From Chryseobacterium camelliae (lineage in GTDB: Bacteria; Bacteroidota; Bacteroidia; Flavobacteriales; Weeksellaceae), in contig NZ_JAUTAL010000001.1 in the NCBI RefSeq assembly GCF_030818575.1, forward strand, positions 62,001 to 126,000: a stretch of 64,000 bases of DNA, written 5' to 3'. A model generated the notes under the pieces. That model saw only the letters and a program-made list of their open reading frames with translations. It made no database searches and was not told the origin of the DNA. How positions within the stretch are numbered: the first letter of the stretch is position 1; each line of letters opens with the position of its first letter. Shown piece after piece: positions 45,946 to 55,595 of this stretch. Position numbers and translations under genes: made by a program.

Positions 45946-46965
45946 CTATACCTGTTTGTACCACGAGATCCGGTTGTCTCTGAAAAGCTCAGTATGTTCG
46001 GTTTTAAAAGGGAATTCAGGAGCCTTGGTCCCGTTTTCCAGTTTCAGATTCTCATTTTTAATGATAACCGATTCGTCCCAAAGTCCTGCATCAATAAACT
46101 TCTGCAGGGTAAATCTTCCTCCTTCTACAATAACTGACTGGATATTTTTCCGGTGCAGGGCGTCCATCAGCCCGGAAAGAAAGTCTATCTTTCCGCTTTT
46201 TATAAACCTGATGTTCCCTTCTGTAGCTTCTTTTTCAGTATTGAAAACAAGGGTAGGAGCTTCATTATTGTAGAGTTTAAAATTACGGGGCACTTTAAGG
46301 TCAAAATCAATAAGGATTCTTACAGGATTATTTCCTTCAGCATTCCTTACGGTCAGCGAAGGGTTATCGTTTAGTGCTGTCTGTGTCCCTACCAGAATGG
46401 CATGCTCATCCGCACGAAGCTGATGAACCCATTGATTAACCAGGGCATTGGAAACAGGATAGGGTTTGAAATCCTTGTCTAAAAAACCATCACCGGATTC
46501 AGCCCATTTAAGAATGATATAGGGCCGTTTTTTTTCATGAAAGGTAAAAAACCTTTTGTTCAGTTCGATGCATTCCTTTTCCAGAATTCCTGATACGACC
46601 TCTATGCCGGCATCCTGAATGATTTTTTTTCCCTTACCGTTTACTTTATCATTTGAATCCATGGCCCCGATTACCACTTTCCTGAATCTCAGCTCTTTTA
46701 TTTTCAGGGCACAGGGCGGAGTTTTTCCATAATGTGCGCAGGGTTCCAGGGAAACGTAAATGGTAGATTCCGGAATAAGACTTTTATCTTCCACAGAATT
46801 GATGGCATTGATTTCAGCATGGTTTTCACCGGCTTTATGGTGATAGCCTTCTCCAATAATCCGGTTATTGTGTACAATCACACTCCCTACCAGCGGATTT
46901 GGATAGGTATTGCCCAGCGCTTTCCGGGCCAGCTCAATGCATCGTTGTATATACAGTTCGTCCAT
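45946..46965 (-). CDS. ribD: Bifunctional riboflavin biosynthesis deaminase/reductase RibD
   Basis: This enzyme carries out the second and third steps of riboflavin synthesis. The N-terminal deaminase (about residues 1-145) has the Zn site HAEINAIN and PCAHYGKTPPC. The C-terminal reductase (about 145-339) has ILKWAESGDGFL and NPVRILIDF, with SVIVEGGRFTLQ near residue 285. The length of 339 is normal. It is preceded by the DUF349 gene with a terminator between. Confidence 0.93.
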   Translation of the reverse strand: MDELYIQRCIELARKALGNTYPNPLVGSVIVHNNRIIGEGYHHKAGENHAEINAINSVEDKSLIPESTIYVSLEPCAHYGKTPPCALKIKELRFRKVVIGAMDSNDKVNGKGKKIIQDAGIEVVSGILEKECIELNKRFFTFHEKKRPYIILKWAESGDGFLDKDFKPYPVSNALVNQWVHQLRADEHAILVGTQTALNDNPSLTVRNAEGNNPVRILIDFDLKVPRNFKLYNNEAPTLVFNTEKEATEGNIRFIKSGKIDFLSGLMDALHRKNIQSVIVEGGRFTLQKFIDAGLWDESVIIKNENLKLENGTKAPEFPFKTEHTELFRDNRISWYKQV

Positions 46966-46975
46966 AGATCGAAAG

Positions 46976-47013
46976 AAAAAGGCGAAGACAAATTTCTTTG
47001 CTCCGCCTTCTTA
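46976..47013 (-). terminator. Probable terminator after the DUF349 gene
   Basis: On the minus strand AAGGCGGAG...CGCCTTTTTCTTT forms a 6-bp stem with a long loop followed by Ts, just past the DUF349 stop. Confidence 0.5.
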
Positions 47014-47028
47014 ACAATTATAAATTAT

Positions 47029-48873
47029 TTATTCTCCAGAGCCGGAAATGATGCTGTGAAGATTCTGTTTCAAGGTTTCCAGATGTGCTTTTTTATCATC
47101 AATGGTATTGTAAGTATCCTTTAGTAAAGGATTTTCCCTGGATGGATTCGTAAAGAAAGACAGGTTGTTTTCCAGCTTTACAATTTCAGCTTCAAGGTCA
47201 GAAATCTGGCTCTTGATCTTTCTGGCTTTATCCGTCAGCTGGTTTTCAGACAATCCTTCTTCTTTCAGCTCAAGCTCGTTGATCTTGTTCAGCCTCAGCT
47301 TTTCACGTAAGGTTTTGTTGAATTCGGAATTGATTGAAATCTTATCGCGAGGCACTTTTCCGATGTTGTTCCATGCGGTTTTTATCGCTTCGATCCTTTC
47401 AATGCTGCCTTCTTCATCCCCTACGGTTTTCAGCTCATCCAAAAGGTGTTTTTTCTGTTTGTAGTTGTCTTTCCAGTTATCTGTGGAAGTGTTGCTTTTT
47501 TCACGGAAATTGTTGAAAAACGCATTGCACGCATCTCGGAATTCATCCCAGATTTTGTTGGTCATGCTCTTTGGAACATGCCCGATCTTTTTCCAGTCTT
47601 CCTGAAGTTTTTTGAATAAAGGCACTGAGATATCCCAGTCCTCGTTATTCATATTATCCTTAGCCGTCTGGATCAGTTTCATTTTTTCTTCCAGGTTGGT
47701 CTGCTGTGATCCTTTCAGGGATTTATAGTAGCTGTTTTTCGTTGTGTTGAAAGCTCTGAGCGTTGTCTTGAAATCATTCCAGTTCTGGTTGGAAAGCTTT
47801 CGGGGTACACTGCCTGTTTTGAGAAATTCAGAACGCAGCTCTTCCACTTTTCTGATGGCATTCTGCCAATACGTATGGTTAGGGTTTTCAGCAGGTTCAG
47901 AAAGTTTTTTGATTTCGGCAATGATCTGGTTTTTCTTTTCCAGATTGGCATTCTGTTCTGCTTCTATGGCTACGGAAAGTTCCGCCTTCCTTTCATGGAT
48001 CTTATTGGAAATTTCCTTGAATTCTTCCCACGTTTTTTCACGGAATTCTTCTGCTACCGGTTCTGCTTCCTCTTTCCAAAGCTTATGCAGGTACTGCAGT
48101 TCATTCAGGGCTTTCTGGATCACCGGTTCATTTTCCAGCTGTCTGGCACGCTCGATGATATGCTGCCGCTTTTCAAGGTTGTGGCTGTATTCCTGTTCCA
48201 GGAATTCTTTATTCAAATCCAGCATCTGGTAAAACTGGTTCAGATGGTGGAAATAATTGTTGTTAAGAATCCTGAATTCCGATTTTGCTACCTGGCCGGC
48301 TTTAGACCAGTCTTCTTTGATCTCCCGGATGGATTTGAAAAGATTGACTCCGGGCTCGGAATTGGTATAGAGGTTTTTAAGTCTTTCGATAATGGTTTGC
48401 CTGTGTTCCAGATTCTGTTTCTGCTCTTCTTCCTGTCCTTTCTGGTAAGCATCATGTTTTTCTCTGAAGATGTTGACTAACGCAGAAAATCTGGACTGCA
48501 TAGGATGCTCATAGCTGAAGTTCTCAGGAGCATTTCCCGCTTCCACATATTCATGCTTCTTGTCTTCCACTTCATCATGGATGTGATGGGATGCTTTTTC
48601 TTTGAGCTGGTTGAATCTTTTGGAATTTTCGCCGGCGTCCGGAGTGTTGATGATCTTCTCCATCTCCTTCAGGATATCTGCCAGGCTCATATCCGGGTCT
48701 TCATGATCCTCTTCATGGGCAGCAGGCACCTCTTCTTCATGCGCATCAGCTGTTACTTCTTCATGAGTGATTTCATGAGAAGCGGTGTGATTCTGTTCCT
48801 GATGCTCTTCCTGCGGCATTCCAGCGGCATTTTTCTTTTCTTCGTTTTCAGAAAGATTGTTTTCTGTAGTCAT
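47029..48873 (-). CDS. DUF349 repeat protein, coiled-coil rich
   Basis: The 614-residue cytoplasmic protein starts with an acidic Glu/His-rich low-complexity region (1-60). It then has several DUF349 repeats of about 70 residues, each with a pattern such as W..IGHVPKSMTNKIWDEFRDAC, at about 150-520, and a coiled-coil C-terminus with LSDLEAEIVKLENN-like heptads (about 550-605). Function is not established for this family. Length is typical of Flavobacteriia homologues. Confidence 0.8.
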   Translation of the reverse strand: MTTENNLSENEEKKNAAGMPQEEHQEQNHTASHEITHEEVTADAHEEEVPAAHEEDHEDPDMSLADILKEMEKIINTPDAGENSKRFNQLKEKASHHIHDEVEDKKHEYVEAGNAPENFSYEHPMQSRFSALVNIFREKHDAYQKGQEEEQKQNLEHRQTIIERLKNLYTNSEPGVNLFKSIREIKEDWSKAGQVAKSEFRILNNNYFHHLNQFYQMLDLNKEFLEQEYSHNLEKRQHIIERARQLENEPVIQKALNELQYLHKLWKEEAEPVAEEFREKTWEEFKEISNKIHERKAELSVAIEAEQNANLEKKNQIIAEIKKLSEPAENPNHTYWQNAIRKVEELRSEFLKTGSVPRKLSNQNWNDFKTTLRAFNTTKNSYYKSLKGSQQTNLEEKMKLIQTAKDNMNNEDWDISVPLFKKLQEDWKKIGHVPKSMTNKIWDEFRDACNAFFNNFREKSNTSTDNWKDNYKQKKHLLDELKTVGDEEGSIERIEAIKTAWNNIGKVPRDKISINSEFNKTLREKLRLNKINELELKEEGLSENQLTDKARKIKSQISDLEAEIVKLENNLSFFTNPSRENPLLKDTYNTIDDKKAHLETLKQNLHSIISGSGE

Positions 48874-48947
48874 GGCAAATCTTTTATGTGAATGGTGTTA
48901 ATATCCTTTAAATATAGCAAAAAAGGCAATTCAAGCACTAATTTAGG

Positions 48948-49685
48948 TTATTTTTTTTGAAAATTCCAAATTTCCCAGGCTTTTTCCGCCTGCTGCTCAA
49001 GCATATAATATCCGTTAACTGTTTTCGCTCCTTTTTCAGATGCATGGATGATAAAACGGGTATATTCGGGGTTGTAGATGAGGTCAATGACCAGGTGTTT
49101 TTCCGATATGCCTTCAAACGGAAAGACCAGGCAGTCTTCTACCTTCGGATAGGTACCCACGGGAGTGCACTGTACAATGATGGGGTGCTGACGAACCGTC
49201 TCACTATCCAGGCTGTCAAAGGTAACTGCGGATTTCCGTGATACAGTGGTAAAAGGGATGCTGTTTTTTTTCATAACGTACTGTACTGCTTTAGCAGCTC
49301 CTCCATCCCCAAGGATGAGCGCTGAAGTATGGTGTGGCTTAAGGTGCAGGAGGAGTGTTTTCTCAAATCCGAAAGCATCTGTATTATAGCCTTTTTTCAG
49401 CCCGTTTTCAATGCTTACACAATTGACGGCGCCTATATCCTGCGCTTCCCCACTCAGCTCATCCAGGTAATCGATGATTTTTTCTTTGTACGGGATGGTA
49501 ACATTGAAGCCCCGGAGCCCGGGTTCTGCGAACAGCCGTTCCACTTCATCGATGTCCTGCAGATCAAAAATGTCATAGGAATGATCATGGATCATCAGCT
49601 TCTGGAATTTATTTTCAAAGAATTTCTTTGAAAAAGAATAGGAAATATTTCTGCCGATAAGGCCTAATTTTGTCTTGGAAACCAT
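48948..49685 (-). CDS. aroE: Shikimate dehydrogenase
   Basis: Reduces 3-dehydroshikimate to shikimate with NADPH in aromatic amino acid synthesis. Residues 1-105 form the substrate domain (GRNISYSFSKKFFENKF; GFNVTIPYKEKI with the catalytic Lys). The Rossmann domain begins LILGDGGAAKAVQY. Length 245 is typical for flavobacterial AroE. Confidence 0.92.
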   Translation of the reverse strand: MVSKTKLGLIGRNISYSFSKKFFENKFQKLMIHDHSYDIFDLQDIDEVERLFAEPGLRGFNVTIPYKEKIIDYLDELSGEAQDIGAVNCVSIENGLKKGYNTDAFGFEKTLLLHLKPHHTSALILGDGGAAKAVQYVMKKNSIPFTTVSRKSAVTFDSLDSETVRQHPIIVQCTPVGTYPKVEDCLVFPFEGISEKHLVIDLIYNPEYTRFIIHASEKGAKTVNGYYMLEQQAEKAWEIWNFQKK

Positions 49686-49693
49686 ATTTCAAA

Positions 49694-49723
49694 AATAAAA
49701 AAAAGACCGGACAAGCCGGTCTT
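49694..49723 (-). terminator. Terminator of the endonuclease gene
   Basis: Stem AAGACCGG / CCGGTCTT (49703-49723), 5-nt loop, followed on the minus strand by a T-run. It lies between the endonuclease stop and the aroE start. Confidence 0.85.
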
Positions 49724-49745
49724 GGTGTTCAATAAATTTGGTATT

Positions 49746-51524
49746 TTATTCTACGATGAATTTCGTAGTGAAATAATCTGTTTTTAGGATATAATTTCCT
49801 TTAGTCACTCCTTTTAACTGAATTTTATTTGAATTTTTAAAAGGATTGATCAGGGTTTCGATCAGTTTACCGGATAAATCATAGATTTCTGCTTTGGAAA
49901 TCTTAGCCAGGTTTTCTCCTTTTATGTAAAGTTCATGGTTCCTTACAGGATTTGGGTATATAGCAAATGCCTTATCCTTAGTAGCCTCTGCTGTACCCAG
50001 CGTACTGAAGCAGGTCCAGCTAAGGTCATCCAGTGCTACTCTGTTTCCTGAAACAGGATTGGTGATCTTGATCACGATGTTCCCGCTGATATTGATGTTG
50101 CTGATCGTAGTTGTCGTCACCGTTGAGCTGTAAGGAATGGTTCCTACAGTGACACCGTTGATCTGAACGTTCAGGCTGTTGCTGCTTCCCGTAAATTTAA
50201 GCTGAGTAGTCAGCGTAAGGCTCTGGATTCCTCCGGAAATGGATGTGCTGCTGAGGTTTCCGTTACGGATCGTGATCGCTTTGTTATTGATCGTCTGGTC
50301 AGTTCTGGAATCGGTTGAAGTCCAGGTAATTCCGTTGTTCGTCCAGTTATACGTGTTATAAGCGTCAGCAACTACTGTGATGGTTTCAAAGTTTTCCGTT
50401 CCACAGCTGGTTCCGCCTCCGGTTTGTCCGGCCAGGGTAGTTCCCGTTGCAGTGTTGCTCTGAGCAGATGAGTTTCCTGCCGCATCTCTTGCGATGATAT
50501 AGAAGGTATATGTAGTGGAAGGAGCCAGCCCGGATACCGTGGCAGAAGTTCCTGTAACCGTAGCGTAAAATGTTCCGTTTACATAGATGTCATATCCTGT
50601 TACGCCTATATTATCCGTTGCGGCGGTCCAGTTCAATGCAATAGAATTTGCTGTCGGATTGCCGGCAGTAAGATTGGTCGCGGCTGTCGGAGCCTGCGTA
50701 TCCACTACCGGAGTTCCCCATACCTGGTTCACGTATTCCGGATGATCGATATATGGGTTTCTGTTACCCTGAAAAGTATAAGAAGCATTGTTCCTCGCAA
50801 TTTCTGCCTGGGAAACCGGATCCATAGCGCTCCACGCAAGCAGCTGGTTAAGCTCCCACGCCTGAAGTCCCGGGTATGCTGATCCTCCGAGCATATTTCC
50901 GGTGTTAAAATTAGACAGCTGGCTTTCATATCTCGTTACAAAGTAAAAGATCATCCTGGCAATGTCGCCTTTAAAAGCATCATTCGGTTCAAACACGGTT
51001 CCTGAATATCCCGCAGATACGGAATTTCCCAGTTTGGATCCGTTCATAGAGGTAAACGAAGCAGTGCCTACTTTTCCATATGGATAGTTAGAGCGTTTTC
51101 CATTCACATACCCGTCTGTTGGTCTGATGAAATGAATGTCTGAAACCATTGGTGCATTGCTGCTGAACAGGCTCTGGGGTACCACGTGTTCCCTGTTGTA
51201 GCAGTCACCTTCACTGTTATAGCTTCCGCATTGGTTGTTTCCGGGCGTAAAGTTGTACGGGTCCGGACCGTTCGGGTTCTCGGAGTACATGTCCAGCACT
51301 GTTCCGTCGTTTTCATAGAAATAATCGCGGTCGGTAGTCTGATATCCGGTATAGAGTCCGTTGTAACCATGGTCCACATGGCCGTTTGTAATGATCTCTT
51401 TCAGCTTGGTCTTTAAGGCTGCACCGGTAAGGCCTGTAGCTCCGTCATAATATCCGTTAGGAATCTGAGCCCATACATTAAGGAATGCAAAGCTCATCAA
51501 GAAAGAAAATAAAATACGTTTCAT
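49746..51524 (-). CDS. Secreted endonuclease I with Fn3 domain and T9SS sorting domain
   Basis: The 592-residue protein has a signal peptide (MKRILFSFLMSFAFLNVWAQ) and an endonuclease I (EndA/NucM) domain at about 20-265 with the active-site phrase NREHVVPQSLF. An Fn3 domain (TAATNLTAGNPTANSIALNW ... ATGTTLAG) spans about 280-365, then a beta-rich module to about 500 and a T9SS type A domain (FAIYPNPVRNHELYI ... GNYILKTDYFTTKFIVE). It is expected to be exported and to degrade extracellular DNA and RNA. The ATG at 51524 is chosen over an upstream in-frame ATG because it gives the clean signal peptide. Confidence 0.9.
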   Translation of the reverse strand: MKRILFSFLMSFAFLNVWAQIPNGYYDGATGLTGAALKTKLKEIITNGHVDHGYNGLYTGYQTTDRDYFYENDGTVLDMYSENPNGPDPYNFTPGNNQCGSYNSEGDCYNREHVVPQSLFSSNAPMVSDIHFIRPTDGYVNGKRSNYPYGKVGTASFTSMNGSKLGNSVSAGYSGTVFEPNDAFKGDIARMIFYFVTRYESQLSNFNTGNMLGGSAYPGLQAWELNQLLAWSAMDPVSQAEIARNNASYTFQGNRNPYIDHPEYVNQVWGTPVVDTQAPTAATNLTAGNPTANSIALNWTAATDNIGVTGYDIYVNGTFYATVTGTSATVSGLAPSTTYTFYIIARDAAGNSSAQSNTATGTTLAGQTGGGTSCGTENFETITVVADAYNTYNWTNNGITWTSTDSRTDQTINNKAITIRNGNLSSTSISGGIQSLTLTTQLKFTGSSNSLNVQINGVTVGTIPYSSTVTTTTISNINISGNIVIKITNPVSGNRVALDDLSWTCFSTLGTAEATKDKAFAIYPNPVRNHELYIKGENLAKISKAEIYDLSGKLIETLINPFKNSNKIQLKGVTKGNYILKTDYFTTKFIVE

Positions 51525-51573
51525 TTTTTTAATTTGGGGCAGCAAAGGTACAGAAAATTAAGTACTTCCGATA

Positions 51574-52779
51574 TTAATTTTTAGTAATATAGTCTTTGCG
51601 GATCCTGGAGAAGAACCAGGAAATGGCTATCCCAAATACAGCTGCGGTCAGAGCAACGGTAATATAATTTCGGGCTACAATTTTTACTGGAAAAGGCAGT
51701 GTTTCATTGGCCCTGAAAAATTCTGTGTATTCCTGGAAATAGCAGAGTGCAGTCCCGAAGATCAGCCCCGAAGCAATCCCGCAGATTACAATCAGAATTC
51801 CGGTGTAGAAATAGATTTTCCTCAGTCCGTTAAGAGGGAATCCCAGCGAAACCAATGATCGCGCCTGCTGTTTTTTATCCAGCTGCAGGATGATGATGGC
51901 ACCGGCAAGGTTAAAGGTTGTGATGAAGATTACCAATGCAAAAATCAGGTAAATGAACAGTTTTTCTGTATTGATCATTTTCCAGAATGCTGCATTTTCT
52001 TCTTCTTTGGTCCGGATTTTTACATTTTTACCTAAAGAAGAGAGCAATTGCTGTTTTACTGCATCTGTGTTGTCCGGGTTTTTCAGTTTGATAACGATCC
52101 GGTAGGCGGAGTTTTTCGGCAGGTCCAGAAGCTCCTCAGTCAGTTCAATAGGAGCGATGATGTAATTATCCAGCTGGTCTTTGCCTGGGAAAACACCTGT
52201 GACCAGAATATCTTTTTTGCGGTAAATATCATCTTCTTTGTTGATGATTCCTGTTCCTGCTTTAGGCATGAAAACAGTTGCAAACCCTTTATCGGAGGCT
52301 ACCGGGACCGACAGGCGGTTGTCCAGTGAATTTTCCATCAGTACCTCGTTGGAATACTCAAAACTTGGGTATGTTCCGTAGAATACTTCTTTGTTGATGG
52401 GGTTTACCTTGGTATAGGCGGAATCCACACCGCGCAGATAGGCGATATCACCCTTTCCGCTAAAATTGATGTAGACTTTTTCTTCAATAACCTTTGAAAA
52501 GCTGCTGATCTCTTTATTGGATTTCAGAACTTCAGTAATTTTTTTCAGGTCTTTAAGGGTTTTGCCTGAGGCACTTTCTATGGTGAGATCGGCGTGGAGG
52601 TTGGAAATCAGGTCCTTATTCAGGTCTTCCAGTCCGGAAAATACAGAGATGATGACAAACATTGCTGTTACCGCTACCGTCATAGCGCCAATGGCCAGCC
52701 ACGTAATAAACGTAACGGCCGTACTTCCTTTTTTGGATAAAAGGTAACGGGATGCGATATAAAATGCAATGTTTTTCAC
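51574..52779 (-). CDS. FtsX-like ABC transporter permease (LolC/E type)
   Basis: A 401-residue inner-membrane permease with an N-terminal helix (ITWLAIGAMTVAVTAMFVIISVFSG), a large periplasmic domain (about 50-265) and three C-terminal helices (about 270-385). This topology is that of LolC/LolE-type permeases for lipoprotein release, but no ATPase gene is adjacent, so the role is inferred. It starts 5 nt after the rbfA stop, so the two are probably co-transcribed. Confidence 0.8.
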   Translation of the reverse strand: MKNIAFYIASRYLLSKKGSTAVTFITWLAIGAMTVAVTAMFVIISVFSGLEDLNKDLISNLHADLTIESASGKTLKDLKKITEVLKSNKEISSFSKVIEEKVYINFSGKGDIAYLRGVDSAYTKVNPINKEVFYGTYPSFEYSNEVLMENSLDNRLSVPVASDKGFATVFMPKAGTGIINKEDDIYRKKDILVTGVFPGKDQLDNYIIAPIELTEELLDLPKNSAYRIVIKLKNPDNTDAVKQQLLSSLGKNVKIRTKEEENAAFWKMINTEKLFIYLIFALVIFITTFNLAGAIIILQLDKKQQARSLVSLGFPLNGLRKIYFYTGILIVICGIASGLIFGTALCYFQEYTEFFRANETLPFPVKIVARNYITVALTAAVFGIAISWFFSRIRKDYITKN

Positions 52780-52784
52780 GCTTT

Positions 52785-53144
52785 CTACAGGATAGGGTTG
52801 TCGCCTTCGCCTCTCAGCTCCTTTTCGATCCTTTCCACGTCATCCAGGGAAGTGTCCAGGTAAAAGTTCAGCTGAGGGATCACGCGTACTTGCTTTGCCA
52901 TTTTCTGGCCGATAAAGTTACGGTACTGGGTTTTGTTTTCCTCAATCTCCTTCATCACGGCAGAACGGAACTCCTGCGGGAAAATGCTGAGGTAAATCTT
53001 GGCAATCCCCAGATCCGCTGAAATCTTCACATCCGAAACAGTCACCAGGATGCTCTGTTTGCTCTCTGACGCCTGTTTACGGAAAAGCTCCGCGAAATCT
53101 TCCTGTATAATTTGTGCTACTTTTCTTTGTCTGTTACTTTCCAT
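52785..53144 (-). CDS. rbfA: 30S ribosome-binding factor RbfA
   Basis: The 119-residue factor assists late 30S maturation and cold growth. MESNRQRKVAQIIQEDFAEL and the KH-type region DVKISADLGIAKIYLSI match the family. A TAAATTTG -7 element on the minus strand (53160-53153) lies only about 9 nt from the start codon, so the 5' UTR may be very short. Confidence 0.9.
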   Translation of the reverse strand: MESNRQRKVAQIIQEDFAELFRKQASESKQSILVTVSDVKISADLGIAKIYLSIFPQEFRSAVMKEIEENKTQYRNFIGQKMAKQVRVIPQLNFYLDTSLDDVERIEKELRGEGDNPIL

Positions 53145-53233
53145 AAGTGATGCAAATTTAGTACTTTTGTTTGAATTGCCGGGCGAAATCTGCCTCCAGC
53201 GATAAATTTACGCGTAATTAAATCCACCAGCTT

Positions 53234-53632
53234 ATGAAGTTAGAACATATCGGCATTGCCGTAGCCTCCCTGGGTGTTTCAGATGAGCTCTTTGCCCGTC
53301 TGCTGGGAAAACCTTCTTATAAGAAAGAAAGCGTTGAACGCGAAGGGGTAGTTACCTCTTTCTATCAGACCGGCGACAGCAAAATCGAGCTGCTGGAAGC
53401 CAGCAATGAGGATAGTCCCATTTCCAAATTCATCAGTAAAAAAGGGGAGGGGATCCATCATCTTGCTTTTGGTGTAGACAATATTCTTGATGAGATCGAT
53501 CGCCTGAAAACAGAGGGCTTTGAGTTTATTTCCGAAGAACCGAAAGAAGGTGCTGATAATAAGCTGGTTGCTTTCCTGCACCCGAAATGCACCAATGGGG
53601 TGCTCGTAGAATTATGTCAAGAAAAACCTTAA
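53234..53632 (+). CDS. mce: Methylmalonyl-CoA epimerase
   Basis: The 132-residue glyoxalase-fold enzyme interconverts (R)- and (S)-methylmalonyl-CoA in propionate metabolism. Metal ligand motifs MKLEHIGIAV, KIELLEA, GIHHLAFGV and GVLVELCQ are all present. It is divergent from rbfA. Confidence 0.9.
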   Translation: MKLEHIGIAVASLGVSDELFARLLGKPSYKKESVEREGVVTSFYQTGDSKIELLEASNEDSPISKFISKKGEGIHHLAFGVDNILDEIDRLKTEGFEFISEEPKEGADNKLVAFLHPKCTNGVLVELCQEKP

Positions 53633-53637
53633 AAAAT

Positions 53638-53667
53638 TTTGTAGTGCGGGAAATTTTGCTATTTTTG
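53638..53667 (+). promoter_or_regulatory. Promoter of the tRNA gene
   Basis: TTTG at 53638-53641 and TATTTTTG at 53660-53667 with an 18-nt spacer match the Bacteroidetes TTTG-N19-TAnnTTTG promoter. The tRNA begins 27 nt after it. Best-formed promoter in the window. Confidence 0.75.
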
Positions 53668-53693
53668 CAGTCACAAAATTCAACCAATTTTGA

Positions 53694-53767
53694 GGTCCTA
53701 TAGCTCAGTTGGTTAGAGCACCTGACTCATAATCAGGTGGTCCTTGGTTCGAGCCCAAGTGGGACCA
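53694..53767 (+). tRNA. tRNA with CAT anticodon (Met or Ile2)
   Basis: A 74-nt cloverleaf: acceptor GGTCCTA / TGGGACC, D arm GCTC...GAGC, anticodon stem-loop CTGACTCATAATCAG with anticodon CAT at 53728-53730, T arm TTGGTTCGAGCCCAA. CCA is not encoded. The CAT anticodon fits elongator Met or lysidine-modified Ile2; sequence alone does not separate them. Confidence 0.93.
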
Positions 53768-53772
53768 CAAAT

Positions 53773-53812
53773 AAAAGCCTAAGCAGATTTTCAGATTGCT
53801 TAGGCTTTTTAG
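53773..53812 (+). terminator. Terminator of the tRNA transcript
   Basis: Stem AAAAGCCTAAGCA / TGCTTAGGCTTTT (53773-53809), followed by T, right after the tRNA. Confidence 0.85.
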
Positions 53813-53938
53813 TTGAAATGATGTATTGTATATTATTTTATGCAAAAGAGCATAATTATTTATCTGCAAAAGAGATTGATAATTCTTTGTCTTGCCTTAT
53901 CTATAGAATATTTTCAACTTCCTCCTGATTTTATTTCC

Positions 53939-53946
53939 TAACTTTG
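53939..53946 (+). promoter_or_regulatory. Candidate -7 element for map
   Basis: TAACTTTG matches TAnnTTTG, 36 nt before the map start codon. The -33 element is weak. Confidence 0.45.
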
Positions 53947-53981
53947 ACGTTTCAGATCATTATTAACTGTAAAATTACACT

Positions 53982-54746
53982 ATGTCCATAACAAATGAAG
54001 CCGAACTGGCCGGAATGCAGAAGATTAGTGAAGCCGTCGCCTATACACTTAAGGAGATGACAAAATATGCTCAGCCGGGAATGACCACAAAAGAGCTTGA
54101 CGAGTATGGAGCCGGAATTCTTTCGGGTTTCGGAGCCAAATCTGCGCCTTACCTGACGTATGGCTTCCCGGGATGGACCTGCATTAGTGTAGACAATGAA
54201 TTTTGCCATGGGATTCCTTCTGATAAAAGAATTCTGAAAGAAGGTGACCTGATTAATATTGATGTTTCAGCAGAACTCAACGGCTACTGGGCAGATAATG
54301 GGGGATCGTTTGTCATCGGTAAAGATATTCACCGGCATCAAAGTCTAGTAGATGCATCCAAAGCCATTTTGCAGAAGGCCATCAGCCAAATCAAAGGTGG
54401 GGTAAAAATAGCAGATATCGGACTGATCATGGAAACGGAAGCCAAAAAAAGGGGATTCAAGGTCATTAAAAATCTTGCCGGGCATGGAGTGGGAAGGAGC
54501 CTGCATGAGCAGCCCGATGAACTTTTCAATTATAAAAACCGTTTTGATACCCGCCGGTTCAGGAAAAACTCCGTAGTGGCCATCGAAACTTTTATCTCGA
54601 CAGACTCTGCCATAGCCGTGGAGCAAAATGACGGCTGGACAATGGTGGGCAATAAAGGCGGATATATGGCGCAACATGAGCATACCCTCATCGTCACTGA
54701 TGGCAAGCCTGTTATTTTAACGGAAATGAACGGGATCCTGAATTGA
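53982..54746 (+). CDS. map: Type I methionine aminopeptidase
   Basis: Removes N-terminal Met from nascent proteins. The metal ligands are in NIDVSAELNGYWADNGG (two Asp), GHGVGRSLHEQP (His), VVAIETF (Glu) and AQHEHT (Glu). HGIPSDK contains the substrate-side His. The 254-residue length is normal. A separate map next to ribosomal protein genes is common in these bacteria, so this may be a second copy. Confidence 0.92.
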   Translation: MSITNEAELAGMQKISEAVAYTLKEMTKYAQPGMTTKELDEYGAGILSGFGAKSAPYLTYGFPGWTCISVDNEFCHGIPSDKRILKEGDLINIDVSAELNGYWADNGGSFVIGKDIHRHQSLVDASKAILQKAISQIKGGVKIADIGLIMETEAKKRGFKVIKNLAGHGVGRSLHEQPDELFNYKNRFDTRRFRKNSVVAIETFISTDSAIAVEQNDGWTMVGNKGGYMAQHEHTLIVTDGKPVILTEMNGILN

Positions 54747-55118
54747 TATTCTCTACATATTATAAGTAGCTCTGTCTGATATGGTTAATAATATTAATGG
54801 TATCAGATGTTTTTTATCATGTAAATAGGGTGTCAAAAAGAAATTTATAGAAAATTGAATATAAATGATTTGATTTTGCTTTAAAAAATATTTAAGGCAT
54901 ATTATTTGTTACTAAGATAGCAACACCAAATCACTTCATTTATAAATACTTTCTTATTCCCCGGCTGCGGCAGGGGATTTTTTATATATAAATCCTGTTT
55001 AATTTCATTTTCCGTTTTTTGATCCGAGTGATAATATCGTTGAAAGTAATATTAAAATTTTAAACCATTAAGGCACGGTTATTGTAAAATATTGACTACA
55101 TCAATTAAAAATATTATT
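54747..55118 (+). other. 372-bp intergenic region after map
   Basis: Mostly AT-rich with no ORF. It holds a GC-rich hairpin TCCCC / GGGGA (54958-54977) followed by six Ts, a late terminator or attenuator. The promoter of the DUF2383-type gene should lie in the last 120 bp, but no clear TAnnTTTG was found. Confidence 0.45.
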
Positions 55119-55568
55119 ATGAACAACGAAAAAACAGTATCGGTACTTAACGATTTACTGAACATCACGAATGACAGAATTGAAGGATTTTCTAAAGTAG
55201 AAGACAAAGTATGGGAGAATCATTCAGGATTAAAATCTGATTACGATCAGATGGTGTCCGAATCCCAGAACATGAAGAACGACCTGATCAGGCTGATCAA
55301 TGAAAAAGGAGGAGAAGCAGACAATACTACCAGTACGGCAGGTGCTATCCACAGAGCATGGATCGATGTTAAAAATACTTTTTCAGGCGATAAAGATGAA
55401 GCAACGCTTGAAAATGTAGTATTCGGAGAAAAAGCGGCTATCAAAGCTTACCAGGATGCCTTAGACAGCGGGGACCTTTGTCCGGAAAGCTCAAAAGTAG
55501 TATCTGATCACCTGCATCATCTGAAATCATCATATAACAAATTTGAAAGTCTGGAAGCAACAAAATAA
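55119..55568 (+). CDS. DUF2383/PA2169-type four-helix-bundle protein
   Basis: The 149-residue soluble protein is helical throughout. TVSVLNDLLNITNDRIEGF and AWIDVKNTFSGDKDEATLEN match the PA2169-like family, a ferritin-related four-helix fold often linked to stress. The exact role is unknown. The frame continues 27 nt upstream, but the ATG at 55119 is the family start. A terminator follows. Confidence 0.8.
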   Translation: MNNEKTVSVLNDLLNITNDRIEGFSKVEDKVWENHSGLKSDYDQMVSESQNMKNDLIRLINEKGGEADNTTSTAGAIHRAWIDVKNTFSGDKDEATLENVVFGEKAAIKAYQDALDSGDLCPESSKVVSDHLHHLKSSYNKFESLEATK

Positions 55569-55595
55569 TTTGTACAGATTAGAACCACATGCGAT

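Noticed and set aside
48505..48891. Hydrophobic plus-strand ORF antisense to the DUF349 gene
   Set aside because: Its hydrophobic, Phe/Leu/Met-rich composition reflects the antisense of Glu/Lys-rich codons, not a membrane protein.
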